Assembly (NCBI GenBank): GCA_903847205.1
Contig: CAINDA010000005.1
Location: 1-64,000 of the forward strand
From: an uncultured Bacteroidota bacterium
GTDB lineage: Bacteria; Bacteroidota; Bacteroidia; 2-12-FULL-35-15
Length of the DNA stretch: 64,000 nucleotides
Reading direction: 5' to 3'
The position numbers and the translations under genes are program-made. The notes under the pieces are model-generated. The model saw only the letters and a list, made by a program, of their open reading frames with translations. It ran no database searches and had not been told where the DNA came from. Below are positions 32,819 through 42,778 of this stretch, one piece after another (position 1 is the first letter of the stretch; the number at the start of each line of letters is the position of its first letter).

Positions 32819-32910
32819 GTTTGCGTTCTACTACATATTTCGTAGTACAAAGCAAATATATAAATTTTTTTATATAATATTATGTTTGCGTTCTGCTACA
32901 TATTTCATAG
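32819..32910. promoter_or_regulatory. Two 27-bp direct repeats upstream of the AbiE operon
   Basis: GTTTGCGTTCTACTACATAT (plus seven bases) at 32819-32845 and a copy at 32884-32910 differ at two positions. Each contains CTAC...GTAG or a similar inverted half-site. The second copy is closed by AACGCAAAC (32914-32922), which pairs with its GTTTGCGTT. This is the likely operator for AbiEi. Confidence 0.75.
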
Positions 32911-32979
32911 TTAAACGCAAACGAAATAAAAGGACTTCTAGATTACGTTTTTGGCTTTTCCCTCACTGAATCGTTGAAC

Positions 32980-34242
32980 CTATTTAACCTTTTTCTTTCC
33001 GCTTTTAAACATCCCTTCAAATGCCTTATCTATATCATCATCATCCACCTTCACATACTCCCTGAACTGATCGTATTTCTTGTGTCCGGTAACCCTCATA
33101 ATTAATTCGGGATTAATACCACTGTTCAATGCAAGTGTACAAAATGTTCTGCGCCCCGTATGACTGCTGATCAGATTGTACCTAAAGTCAGAATGTTTAA
33201 TTTTTTTCTTTCCGGAGAGTGTTACCCATGAATGCTCTCTGTTAAATTTTGCCTGCACACAAATTTCTTTCAGGTAATCATTAAAATTTTGATTTGATAT
33301 AGTTGGTAAGCCATCTGGATACTTCTTAAAAATATATGCCAGGTGTTTTTTTAATTTCGGATGAATCGGAATAGATACTTGTTCATTTGTTTTATCCTGG
33401 TATATTTGGATATTTGTTGCTGAAATATGCTTTGGGTCTAAAAGTTTCGGCATATCTGAAAAGCGTTGACCGGTCATAATTTCCAATGCAAATAAATCTC
33501 TTACTTTGTCAAGCCTAGGGTTACCTGAAAGTTTTAGGTTTAATAATGTTTCTACTTCATATTCTTTTAAAGCAATTTTATAAGGTTCAATTTCATCAAG
33601 ATATTTTAGTTCTTCGAAATCAATTTTGTTTTTTAAGAACCCTTTTTTATCAGCAAATTTTAAAAACTGTTTAAACTTTTTAAGATTAGAATTGATGGTG
33701 CCATTACCATACTGCTTCTTCTCCACAAAATATTTATCCCTAATACTATTCCAGGTATCTTCGTTTACATTACCCAAAGTAATATCTCCCAAAGTGGTTT
33801 CATATTCTATGATGTGATTTTGAATGGTTGTAAAATGCTTTCTTGTTCCTTCACTCCATTGGCTTTCATTTGCTGCAATAAATTTTGCAAAGGCAACATC
33901 AAAGGTAATCCGTGGTTCTGAATTCGCTTTGCCTGATTTTAAATAAAAGGCATCTCTTATTTGTATCAAAGAAGGCTTATTTGCACCTTCTGTTAAGCTC
34001 ATCTCAATACGGATAAGTGAATCTCTGATCTCAGTTAATTTGCTTCTATATTCAAAATAAAATTCTGTATTTTTTTTTACTAATTCCTTTGTTCCTTTCT
34101 TTTTTCTAATATTACAATAGGAAGTAATGAAACTTTCTCCAGTGGCAAAACGTAATCTATTTTCTTTATTACTAATAGATACATACACTTGGCTTTGAGA
34201 AAGTGCATCAGGTGTAAGAAGATAGAATGAAACTGAAATCAT
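32980..34242 (-). CDS. Tyrosine recombinase / integrase
   Basis: A 420-aa protein. Catalytic residues: Arg in TGQRFSDM, Lys in IYQDKTNEQ, SHTGRRTF (His-x-x-Arg), GHKKYDQFREY with His and nucleophile Tyr. An N-terminal Bacteroidota-type arm-binding domain and a SAM-like domain (about 110-215) precede it. Unlike the left integrase it has the complete catalytic set. Its start is 140 bp from the inverted repeat and 239 bp from attR, so it is an equal candidate for integration into tRNA-Lys. Confidence 0.93.
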   Translation of the reverse strand: MISVSFYLLTPDALSQSQVYVSISNKENRLRFATGESFITSYCNIRKKKGTKELVKKNTEFYFEYRSKLTEIRDSLIRIEMSLTEGANKPSLIQIRDAFYLKSGKANSEPRITFDVAFAKFIAANESQWSEGTRKHFTTIQNHIIEYETTLGDITLGNVNEDTWNSIRDKYFVEKKQYGNGTINSNLKKFKQFLKFADKKGFLKNKIDFEELKYLDEIEPYKIALKEYEVETLLNLKLSGNPRLDKVRDLFALEIMTGQRFSDMPKLLDPKHISATNIQIYQDKTNEQVSIPIHPKLKKHLAYIFKKYPDGLPTISNQNFNDYLKEICVQAKFNREHSWVTLSGKKKIKHSDFRYNLISSHTGRRTFCTLALNSGINPELIMRVTGHKKYDQFREYVKVDDDDIDKAFEGMFKSGKKKVK

Positions 34243-34382
34243 TTTTTAAAAGGATCACAAAAGGATTCGAACCTAAATTGTTTAAAATGCAATGCTGACA
34301 AGTGTTTTAATTTTTTAATTTTATTGAAAAAAAATATTTTGATACAAATATACACATTGACAATAACATTGACAAAAAAAGC

Positions 34383-34479
34383 TTACTTTGACTAACTTTA
34401 TTTAACTTTAAAATACAGACAAATTTATAACTAATTGATTATCAATACTAATTAAGTTAAATAGAGTTAGCCAAAGTAA
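34383..34479. repeat. 26-bp inverted repeat next to attR
   Basis: TTACTTTGACTAACTTTATT plus six bases (34383-34408) is repeated in inverse orientation at 34454-34479 with two mismatches, ending one base before the att core. It could be integrase arm sites or an element-end structure. The whole stretch 34243-34643 has no ORF and holds this repeat, attR and a terminator. Confidence 0.8.
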
Positions 34480-34480
34480 A

Positions 34481-34504
34481 GGGTTCGAATCCCAGCGGGA
34501 TCAC
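34481..34504 (+). repeat. Attachment site, right copy (attR core)
   Basis: 24 bp identical to the tRNA-Lys 3' end at 7439-7462. The bases to its left are not tRNA sequence, so only the 3' fragment was duplicated. What follows on the right is the original tRNA terminator. Confidence 0.93.
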
Positions 34505-34508
34505 CCGG

Positions 34509-34546
34509 TGGGACAGTTGCGAAAAATCGCAAACTGTCCCATTTTT
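34509..34546 (+). terminator. Original tRNA-Lys terminator
   Basis: TGGGACAGTT-GCGA-AAAA-TCGC-A-AACTGTCCCA with a T-tract. It lies 4 bp after attR, where the terminator of the uninterrupted tRNA-Lys gene should be. Confidence 0.9.
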
Positions 34547-34643
34547 ATTTCGGCTGTGTTCCCCGCAAATTGAGAAAATTTCCCAGGAAGACAATGTATT
34601 TTTTATAACTTTATTGCTTCAAAGTATTTCTAAATAAAACACT

Positions 34644-37600
34644 ATGAAAAAAATTTACTCACTAGTAATAGTGCTCACTGTTTTTTGGGGATTGAACACT
34701 AAAGCCCAATGGATGCAGACTGCAGGACCCATTGGCGGAGATATATCCAGTTTCACCACCGACGGAACCAGCTTATATGTTGGAACGTATTCTATCAACT
34801 CTAATTCAGGAGGGTCAGCCAGCGGAGTATATTATTCTGCCAATTCAGGAGCAAGCTGGACACAGGTAAACAATGGTTTGACTAATCTTTATGTTGATGC
34901 TCTTACCATGTCGGGGACAACTGTTTTTGCCGGAAGTACAAGCGGACTATTTTCATCCGTAAATAATGGAACAAACTGGACAAATCTGAGTAATGGAATC
35001 CCTGCCGGGCAAAGTATTGTATCATTAGCAGCCAACGGTTCTACCATTATTGCCGGAACCAATGGAAATGGAATTTACCGTTCCTTAGACGGAGGAGTAA
35101 CTTGGGCAGCCAGCAATACCGGATTACCTGCATCACAACAAATAACAAGTTTGGCAATTAGCGGCACCAACATTTTTGCCGGTACAGGAGTAAATGGAGT
35201 TTACCTATCTGTAAATAATGGTGCAAACTGGACAGCAGTTAATACAGGTTTAATAGGATACTCAAGTAACCCCGTGTATGCATTAGCAATTAAAGGCAGT
35301 AATCTTTTTGCAAGTATCAATGGCAATGGGGTATTTTTATCAACAAATAATGGAACTAGCTGGGCCGCTGTTGATACTGGGTTACCAAGTGGAAGTTCTT
35401 CTTTCGTTTATTCATTTTTAGTAAATGGAACAGACATTTTTGCCGGTACTGAAGGGAACGGAGTTTATAAATCTACTAATAACGGAACCAGCTGGACAGC
35501 AGTAAATACAGGTATTGCAAATTCACAGGTTTATGCGATGACTATTATGGGTGCCGGTATTTTTGCCGGAATGCAGGGTGGCGGCGTTTATACAACAACC
35601 AATAATGGAGTAAGCTGGGCAACATCAAATATGGGTTTAATATCTACCAAAATTCATGCCTTAGCATTTAACTTTTCGGAACTTTTCGCCGGTGCTTATG
35701 GGACAGGAATGGAATTAACAAGTAATGGTGGAATATCATGGTCACTACTCACAAATCCAACAACTTATGACAATTTTACTTCGTTTGCCGTTGGAAGCAG
35801 TAATATATTTGCCTCCACGTATGGTGAAGGGATAATTTTGTCAACTAATAATGGATTAACATGGACAGCTGTAAACACCGGGTTGACTGATGAATATATA
35901 AGTTCATTAGCTATAAGCGGAACTAATACTTTTGCAGGTAACGCCGAGGCAGGCGTTTATTTATCTACTAATAATGGAACTTCCTGGACACTCGTTAACA
36001 CGGGTTTAACGAATCTTCATGTGCATGCTTTAGCAGTTAATGGCACAAACATTTTTGCGGGAACCGATGGAGGTGTATTTTTGTCCACCAATAATGGAAC
36101 CAGTTGGACGGCAGTGAATACCGGTTTAACAAATTTATATGTTTATTCATTCCTGGTAAATGGCAGCGATCTTTTTGCAGGGACAGGAGGTGGTGTATTT
36201 TTGTCAACGAATAACGGAACTACATGGACACCTGTAAACACAGGTATACCGACGAATGTTAGCTACACTTCATTTGCAATAAGCGGCAGTAATATTTTTG
36301 CAGCAGGCGGTAATTATGTGTATTTAACCACTAATAATGGAACTTCTTGGTCAAATGTTACAGGTAACTTACCTGGTAATATAAATTATAATACTATTGC
36401 CATTAATGGAAATACAATTTACACTGGAAGTGATGGAGAAGGAGTTTGGAAAAGACAAATACCTGAAATTATTTGCAGTTTAAATCCTCCAGTAATGTCG
36501 AGTGCTGCATCTGTTGCAATTTGCAGTGGAGCAACTGTAAATATTCCTTTAACAAATAGCGGAGCAGCATCTACCTTTAGCTGGCTTGCATCCGATAATC
36601 CTCAAACTACGGGAGAAAGTACAATATTACAATCAACAAATACGTTGAGTAATACGATTAATAATAGTTCAAACACATCACCAACAACTGTTACCTATAC
36701 AGTTACTGCGACAGCTAATTCAGGAGGATGTTCAAGCACTCCTCAAACGGTTACGGTTACAGTAAACCCAACTCCTGTTATGACAAGCAATACCACAATG
36801 ACTATTTGCAGTGGTCAATCGGCAGGGCTTGCATTTACAAGCAGCGCAGCTTCATCGTTTAGCTGGATCGCAACAGATAACCCAAATACAACAGGAGAAA
36901 GTACCACTCCGAAATCAACCAATACATTAAACGATGTTATAACGAATAATTCATTTGTACCACAAACTGTAACTTATGTTGTAACACCTGCATCTTCAGG
37001 CGGAAGCTGCACAGGAACACCACAAACAGTAATAGTTACAGTTAATCCAACACCAGCAATGACCAGTGCTTCAAGTGCAACAATATGCAGCGGTGGAACT
37101 GTGAATATTAATTTAACAAGTAGTGTACAGTCTAATTTTACATGGATTGCAACGGACAACATAAATACTACCGGGGAAAGTACTTTGTTACAATCACCGG
37201 CTACGCTAAGTAATACAATAGTAAATAATAGTACAACTGCGAAACAGGTAATATATACTGTAACTCCTACGGCTGTTGTTGGCGGTTGTCCGGGAACTCA
37301 AACAGTTACAATAACTGTGAATCCCGCTCCCAATATGACAAGCAGTCCGGCTGCATCTATTTGCAGCGGAGGGACAGCAACTATAAACCTTGCAAGCGAT
37401 ATTGCATCCACGTATAGTTGGAATGCCACATCAGATAATCCAAACACAACAGGTGAAAGTATCAATCCCCAATCATCAACCTCATTAAGTAATACAATCA
37501 CCAACAATTCTACTATTGCACAAATTGTTTATTATTCTGTAAGCCCAATGTCTTCATCCGGAGGCTGTACCGGTGCAACCCAATCTGTTGCGGTAACTGT

Positions 37601-40600
37601 AAATCCTTTACCTGTAATGACAAGTTCAGGCAGTGCTACAATATGCAGCGGCGGAACCGCCAGTATTCCTTTAAGTGCAAACATTGCTTCCGCATTTTCA
37701 TGGATTGCTGCGGATAATGTAAATACAACCGGAGAAAGTTTAAGCTCTCAATCAACAAGCACCTTGAGTAATACTATTACAAACACTACAAATGCTGCAC
37801 AAAATGTTATTTATACAATTGTTCCTACTGCTACAACATTGGGAAGTTGTGCAGGAACATCGCAAACAGTTTCTGTTACAATAAATCCTAAACCATTAAT
37901 GACCAGTGCTTCAACTGCAACCATATGCAGTGGCGGCACAGTGAATATTCCATTAACTAGCAGCGCTGCATCTTCTTATACATGGGTAGCAGCCGATAAT
38001 GTTAATACAACTGGAGAAAGCATTACCCTGCAATCTACAGGTACTTTAAGTAATATTATTTCAAACAATTCAACGGTTTCACAAAATGTTGTTTACACTG
38101 TAATTCCTACTTCAACAACTGGAGGCTGTGTTGGAACTTCACAAACGATAACTGTAACAGTTAATCCCTCACCAACAATGACCAATGCCTCAACCGTAGC
38201 TATTTGCAGCAGTGGAATAGTTAGTCTGTCTTTAACAAGCAATGTGACTTCTTCTTTTACCTGGATAGCAGCCGACAATCCAAATACAACAGGAGAAAGC
38301 ATTACATCACAATCTACAAGTACATTGAACAATACAATTGCCAATAATTCAACGCTTGCTCAGAATGTAATTTATACCGTTACTCCAACTTCAACTGCCG
38401 GCAGTTGTGCTGGGGCATCTCAAACAATTGCAGTGGTTGTAAACCCTATGCCAACGTTGACCAGTTCAAACTCTTCAATAATTTGCAGCGGCGGAACAGT
38501 TAATATTCCTCTGTCAAGCAGTGTAACATCTTCTTTCAGTTGGATTGCTGCTGATAACGTTAATACAACCGGTGAAAGCATTACATCACAATCTACTGGA
38601 ACATTGAATAATACTATTCTAAATAATTCGATCGTATCACAAAATGTTGTTTATACTATTACTCCAACAGCCACATTGGGAGGTTGTGCAGGCGTTACGC
38701 AAACAGTTACAGTTACAGTAAATCCGAGTCCTGTAATGACCAGCGCATCAACTGCAACTATTTGCAGCAGCGGAAATGTCAGCGTTTCCTTAACAAGCAA
38801 TTTAGCCTCTTCATTTTCATGGGCTGCAGTTGACAATATAAATACAACAGGAGAAAGCACGGCTTCTCAATCGAATGGAACCTTAAGTAATACAATAACC
38901 AACAATTCTTCCGTTGTACAAAATGTTGTTTATTCGGTTACTCCAACATCTTCAGCAGGAAGTTGTGCCGGGACTTTACAAACGGTTATAGTGTCTGTAA
39001 ATCCTGCACCTGCAATGACCAATAGTACCACAGCAACAATTTGCAGTGGAGGAACAGTAAGTATTCCTCTTACAAGTAATGTGGCTTCGTCTTTCAGCTG
39101 GATAGCAGCCGACAACCCAAATACAACAGGAGAAAGCATCGCATCACAATCTACAAGTACATTAAACAATACTATTACAAATAATTCTTCTTTGGCTCAA
39201 AATGTATTTTATTCTGTTACTCCAAATTCAACTGTCGGGAGTTGTGCTGGCGCGACTCAAACAGTTGCAGTGCTTGTAAACCCCGTGCCAACAATGACAA
39301 GTTCAAACGCTGCAACAATTTGCAGCGCCGGAGTGGTTAACATTCCTTTTTCAAGCAGTGTAACATCTTCCTTCAGTTGGATTGCTGCTGATAATATTAA
39401 TACAACCGGCGAAAGCCTAACTTCACAATCTACAGTAACATTGAACAATACGATTACAAATAATTCAATTGTATCCCAAAATGTTATTTACACTGTTACT
39501 CCAACCGCAACATTTGGAGGCTGCAGTGGAACGGACCAAACAATAACGATAACAGTAAATCCAACTCCAGCAATGATCAACATTGCATCTGCAACAATAT
39601 GCAGTAACGGAGCCGTTAGTATTCCTCTTACAAGTAATATAATGTCCTCCTATTCGTGGGTTGCCGCTGATAATATAAATACAATCGGAGAAAGCACTAC
39701 TTCTCAATCAAGCGGGACTTTGAGTAATACTATTACAAACAATTCTTCTGTTGCACAAAATGTGATTTATTCAGTAATTCCATCTTCATCTTCAGGGAGC
39801 TGTGCCGGGACAGCCCAAACAATAACTGTAACTATAAATCCTGCACCAACAATGACGAATACAACATCGGCAACTATTTGCAGCGGCGGCAGTGTTAATA
39901 TTCCTCTTACAAGTAATGCAGCTTCTTCCTTTACTTGGATAGCAGCCGACAATCCTAATACAATAGGAGAGAGTATCACTTCGCAATTAACCGGAACAAT
40001 AAACAATACGATTATCAACAATTCAACTTCGGCTCAGAATGTAATTTATACTATTACTCCTACTTCAACAACGGGCAGTTGCGCAGGTGCATCTCAAACA
40101 GTTACAGTGGTTGTAAATCCTGTTCCCTCAATGAACAGTTCTGCCGCCGCATCAATTTGCAGCGGAGGAACTGTTAATATATTTTTTTCAAGCAGCGTTG
40201 CATCTTCCTATAACTGGATTGCGTCTGATAATTTGAATACAACAGGTGAAAACATCACTTCTCAATCAACCGGGGAATTGAATAATACGATAATAAATAA
40301 TTCTATTGTGTCTCAAAATGTTATTTACACTGTTTCTCCGACTGCAACATTGGGAGGTTGTGTAGGAACAGTCCAAACAGTTACTGTAACTGTAAATCCT
40401 TTGCCGACAATGACGAGCATTTCAACTGCAACAATATGCAGCGGTACAACGGTTACCGTACCACTGACAAGTGATGTCACTTCTTCCTATTCATGGAGCG
40501 CGATCAACAATGTAAATACGACTGGAGAAAGCATTTCTTCACAATCAACTGGTACGCTAAACAATACTATTACAAATAATTCTTCTGTTGTACAAAATGT

Positions 40601-42557
40601 TGTTTATACTATTACACCTACATCAACAGCTGGAAACTGTGCTGGAACAGACCAAACGGTAATTGTAACTGTAAATCCATCACCATTAATAATCAATAAT
40701 TTAAATGCATCTATCTGTAGTGGAGGAACAGTAAGCATTTCATTGATAAGTAATATTAATTCAACTTTTAGCTGGATTGCGACAGACAACCTGCACACAA
40801 CTGGAGAAAGTTTAATTGCTCAAACGAGGGATACATTACTTAATACCATAGTTAATAGTTCGGCTAATGTCCAAAATGTAGTTTATACAATTACTCCAAC
40901 ATCAATAGCAGGGGGCTGCGCAGGCGGGCAACAAACAATTTCTGTATTGGTTAATCCATTAGATAATGCTAATTTCAGCTACTCTTCCGCCACTTTTTGT
41001 CAATCAGGGAATGACCCAAGTGCGCTGATAACAGGCTTATTTGGAGGTGCATTCTCATCAACTCCCGGTTTGGTTTTCTTAAATACAAACAATGGTTTAG
41101 TTAATTTAAGTGCATCTGCTTTAGGTGCGCATATTATAACTTACACAACAAACAGCACCTGTTCCAATTCACACACATTTAACTTAACAATTACTACAGC
41201 ACCTTCAGCATCGTTTAGTTACACCGGATCACCTTATTGCAGGAATGTAATTAATCCTTTACCAATTTTTGGCACCGGATCCAGTGCAGGAGTGTTTAGC
41301 GCAAACCCTTCCGGCTTAGCATTTGTAAGTACCGTAACTGGTGAGATAAATCTTGCAGGAAGTATTCCGGGAACATATACAATAACCAACACTATTGCTG
41401 CATCGGGTGATTGCGCAAGCGACATTGCAGCTTTTGCTATAACCATCAATCCTTTACCTGTTGTGAGTTTTAATGGTTTAGCTGCAAGTTATTATTACAA
41501 TGATGCATCAGTCAGTCTCATTGGCATTCCGTCAGGTGGCACTTTCTCCGGGACAGGTACTAATGGTAATTTATTTAGTCCGGTCACAGCAGGAGGGGGA
41601 ACGTTTTCTATAAGTTATTCTTACACAGATGGAAATGGATGTTCCAATACTTCACCGAGTCAATCAACTATTGTTTTATCAAAACCCGCACCACCGGATA
41701 TTTGTGAGGTAACAGTAGACGATTCTTCTCATTACAATATTATTTATTGGGATAAAACAAATTATACAAATGTTGATTCTTTTATTGTTTATCGCGAAAT
41801 ATCAAACAATAATTATCAGCGTGTTGGAGCTGTTACATATACCGCATTAAGCGAATTTATTGATACTGCCAGATATCTGTATTTTCCAAACACAGGAAAT
41901 CCTAATGCTGGAACTTATCGGTATAAATTACAAATAAAGGATTTATTGGGCCACTATAGTCCATTAAGTCCTTTCCATAATACCATTTATATAAATCAAA
42001 ATTTCGGGACATTTACCTGGAATTATTATGAGATAGAAGGACAAACTGTGCCTTTGCCTTCCAGTACGCTTATAACTTATGATTTATATAGGGATGATAA
42101 CAGCAATGGCAACTGGCATATAGTAAATAGTATTGCTGGTTCACAACTCACTCAATCGGATATTGGTTGGACCGCAGCGCTGCAAAACACAGCCAGTTGG
42201 AGAGTTGAAACAAACTGGAACATTACTTGCAACCCTACCCGATCATTGGTTAATAGTTCTCACTCCAACATTCGTCATCCGGGAATAATTATTACTACTG
42301 GAATGAATCAATCTGAACTTGATAATGCTATTTCTATTTATCCTAACCCTGCTAATGATATGGTTTTTGTTCAATTGGGAATTGGGGCGAAGAATACAGA
42401 TATCAGGATTTTCAATGTAGTTGGTGAACTTGTTTATCAATCCGAAATTTTTCACCAACAAACAACAATTGATGTGTCTTCTTTTGCAAAAGGAGTTTAT
42501 AGCATTGAAGTTAAAAATAAGGACGCAAGGGTAGTTAAGAAATTAGTAGTACAATAA
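34644..42557 (+). CDS. Giant T9SS-secreted repeat protein (beta-propeller plus Ig/PKD-like repeats)
   Basis: A 2,637-aa protein. Signal peptide about 1-21. Residues about 25-605 hold about 13 propeller blades with Asp-box-like turns (S-T-N-N-G-T-S-W). About 615-2105 hold 16 repeats of about 93 aa, each starting MTSxSxATICSGGTV and ending VTVTVNPxP. Further beta domains follow (about 2110-2400), then a fibronectin-like region. A type A sorting domain closes it (about 2555-2637: IYPNPANDMVFVQLG, FNVVGELVY, LVVQ). It is exported by T9SS and probably held on the cell surface, with adhesion the likely role. Repeats are high-identity at the protein level but differ at synonymous sites. Confidence 0.9.
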   Translation: MKKIYSLVIVLTVFWGLNTKAQWMQTAGPIGGDISSFTTDGTSLYVGTYSINSNSGGSASGVYYSANSGASWTQVNNGLTNLYVDALTMSGTTVFAGSTSGLFSSVNNGTNWTNLSNGIPAGQSIVSLAANGSTIIAGTNGNGIYRSLDGGVTWAASNTGLPASQQITSLAISGTNIFAGTGVNGVYLSVNNGANWTAVNTGLIGYSSNPVYALAIKGSNLFASINGNGVFLSTNNGTSWAAVDTGLPSGSSSFVYSFLVNGTDIFAGTEGNGVYKSTNNGTSWTAVNTGIANSQVYAMTIMGAGIFAGMQGGGVYTTTNNGVSWATSNMGLISTKIHALAFNFSELFAGAYGTGMELTSNGGISWSLLTNPTTYDNFTSFAVGSSNIFASTYGEGIILSTNNGLTWTAVNTGLTDEYISSLAISGTNTFAGNAEAGVYLSTNNGTSWTLVNTGLTNLHVHALAVNGTNIFAGTDGGVFLSTNNGTSWTAVNTGLTNLYVYSFLVNGSDLFAGTGGGVFLSTNNGTTWTPVNTGIPTNVSYTSFAISGSNIFAAGGNYVYLTTNNGTSWSNVTGNLPGNINYNTIAINGNTIYTGSDGEGVWKRQIPEIICSLNPPVMSSAASVAICSGATVNIPLTNSGAASTFSWLASDNPQTTGESTILQSTNTLSNTINNSSNTSPTTVTYTVTATANSGGCSSTPQTVTVTVNPTPVMTSNTTMTICSGQSAGLAFTSSAASSFSWIATDNPNTTGESTTPKSTNTLNDVITNNSFVPQTVTYVVTPASSGGSCTGTPQTVIVTVNPTPAMTSASSATICSGGTVNINLTSSVQSNFTWIATDNINTTGESTLLQSPATLSNTIVNNSTTAKQVIYTVTPTAVVGGCPGTQTVTITVNPAPNMTSSPAASICSGGTATINLASDIASTYSWNATSDNPNTTGESINPQSSTSLSNTITNNSTIAQIVYYSVSPMSSSGGCTGATQSVAVTVNPLPVMTSSGSATICSGGTASIPLSANIASAFSWIAADNVNTTGESLSSQSTSTLSNTITNTTNAAQNVIYTIVPTATTLGSCAGTSQTVSVTINPKPLMTSASTATICSGGTVNIPLTSSAASSYTWVAADNVNTTGESITLQSTGTLSNIISNNSTVSQNVVYTVIPTSTTGGCVGTSQTITVTVNPSPTMTNASTVAICSSGIVSLSLTSNVTSSFTWIAADNPNTTGESITSQSTSTLNNTIANNSTLAQNVIYTVTPTSTAGSCAGASQTIAVVVNPMPTLTSSNSSIICSGGTVNIPLSSSVTSSFSWIAADNVNTTGESITSQSTGTLNNTILNNSIVSQNVVYTITPTATLGGCAGVTQTVTVTVNPSPVMTSASTATICSSGNVSVSLTSNLASSFSWAAVDNINTTGESTASQSNGTLSNTITNNSSVVQNVVYSVTPTSSAGSCAGTLQTVIVSVNPAPAMTNSTTATICSGGTVSIPLTSNVASSFSWIAADNPNTTGESIASQSTSTLNNTITNNSSLAQNVFYSVTPNSTVGSCAGATQTVAVLVNPVPTMTSSNAATICSAGVVNIPFSSSVTSSFSWIAADNINTTGESLTSQSTVTLNNTITNNSIVSQNVIYTVTPTATFGGCSGTDQTITITVNPTPAMINIASATICSNGAVSIPLTSNIMSSYSWVAADNINTIGESTTSQSSGTLSNTITNNSSVAQNVIYSVIPSSSSGSCAGTAQTITVTINPAPTMTNTTSATICSGGSVNIPLTSNAASSFTWIAADNPNTIGESITSQLTGTINNTIINNSTSAQNVIYTITPTSTTGSCAGASQTVTVVVNPVPSMNSSAAASICSGGTVNIFFSSSVASSYNWIASDNLNTTGENITSQSTGELNNTIINNSIVSQNVIYTVSPTATLGGCVGTVQTVTVTVNPLPTMTSISTATICSGTTVTVPLTSDVTSSYSWSAINNVNTTGESISSQSTGTLNNTITNNSSVVQNVVYTITPTSTAGNCAGTDQTVIVTVNPSPLIINNLNASICSGGTVSISLISNINSTFSWIATDNLHTTGESLIAQTRDTLLNTIVNSSANVQNVVYTITPTSIAGGCAGGQQTISVLVNPLDNANFSYSSATFCQSGNDPSALITGLFGGAFSSTPGLVFLNTNNGLVNLSASALGAHIITYTTNSTCSNSHTFNLTITTAPSASFSYTGSPYCRNVINPLPIFGTGSSAGVFSANPSGLAFVSTVTGEINLAGSIPGTYTITNTIAASGDCASDIAAFAITINPLPVVSFNGLAASYYYNDASVSLIGIPSGGTFSGTGTNGNLFSPVTAGGGTFSISYSYTDGNGCSNTSPSQSTIVLSKPAPPDICEVTVDDSSHYNIIYWDKTNYTNVDSFIVYREISNNNYQRVGAVTYTALSEFIDTARYLYFPNTGNPNAGTYRYKLQIKDLLGHYSPLSPFHNTIYINQNFGTFTWNYYEIEGQTVPLPSSTLITYDLYRDDNSNGNWHIVNSIAGSQLTQSDIGWTAALQNTASWRVETNWNITCNPTRSLVNSSHSNIRHPGIIITTGMNQSELDNAISIYPNPANDMVFVQLGIGAKNTDIRIFNVVGELVYQSEIFHQQTTIDVSSFAKGVYSIEVKNKDARVVKKLVVQ
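36487..40950 (+). repeat. 16 tandem coding repeats of about 279 bp
   Basis: Each unit encodes about 93 aa with the ATICSGG motif, SFSWIAADNxNTTGES, LNNTITNNS and QTVTVTVNP. Alternation of two subtypes (VASSFSWIAADNPNTTGES and VTSSFSWIAADNVNTTGES) suggests some duplication happened in pairs. Copy number may vary by recombination. Confidence 0.85.
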
Positions 42558-42578
42558 AGAAATTGTAAATATGAATTT

Positions 42579-42618
42579 TAAAAAAGTCCTGAACCAAACA
42601 TTGGTTCAGGACTTTTTT
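42579..42618 (+). terminator. Terminator after the giant surface protein
   Basis: AAAAAGTCCTGAACCAA and its reverse complement form a perfect 17-bp stem with an ACA loop and a T-tract. Confidence 0.92.
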
Positions 42619-42778
42619 TAGAACTGTAAGTGCGGCTTAATCAAAATTATCGAAGACTATGACCGAGCTAAAAAATATTTTATTATGCGATTATAAAGTC
42701 AATAAATAAAAAACACTTTCATCAATAATAATTTTAAATTTGTTTTACAATAAAGCTTTGCTGTTTATTACAATTTCA

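Larger units (their letters stand above)
7439..34504. mobile_element. 27-kb integrated island in tRNA-Lys (phage with DGR plus retron/AbiE cargo)
   Basis: It is bounded by 24-bp direct repeats of the tRNA-Lys 3' end, with tyrosine integrases just inside both ends (7625-8782 on plus, 32980-34242 on minus, each reading inward). The original tRNA terminator now lies beyond the right repeat at 34509-34546. Inside are phage structural and lysis genes, a DGR, a retron, DnaB-like helicase, AbiE and an excisionase-like gene. A truncated WYL gene at 24.8 kb splits the island into two halves, so it may be two elements joined. I found no third copy of the core near 24.8 kb. Confidence 0.88.

Noticed and set aside
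31998-32855. Longer start of the AbiEi gene
   Set aside because: The extra 16 codons run through the operator repeat, and the next ATG gives the usual start.
36487-40950. CRISPR-like or tandem noncoding repeat array
   Set aside because: The unit is about 279 bp, stays in one reading frame through 16 copies and encodes a conserved 93-aa domain, so it is a protein repeat.
36974-41449. Minus-strand ORFs within the giant protein gene
   Set aside because: They recur at the same phase of each repeat because of Val/Thr codon bias, and none has a family pattern. They are shadows.
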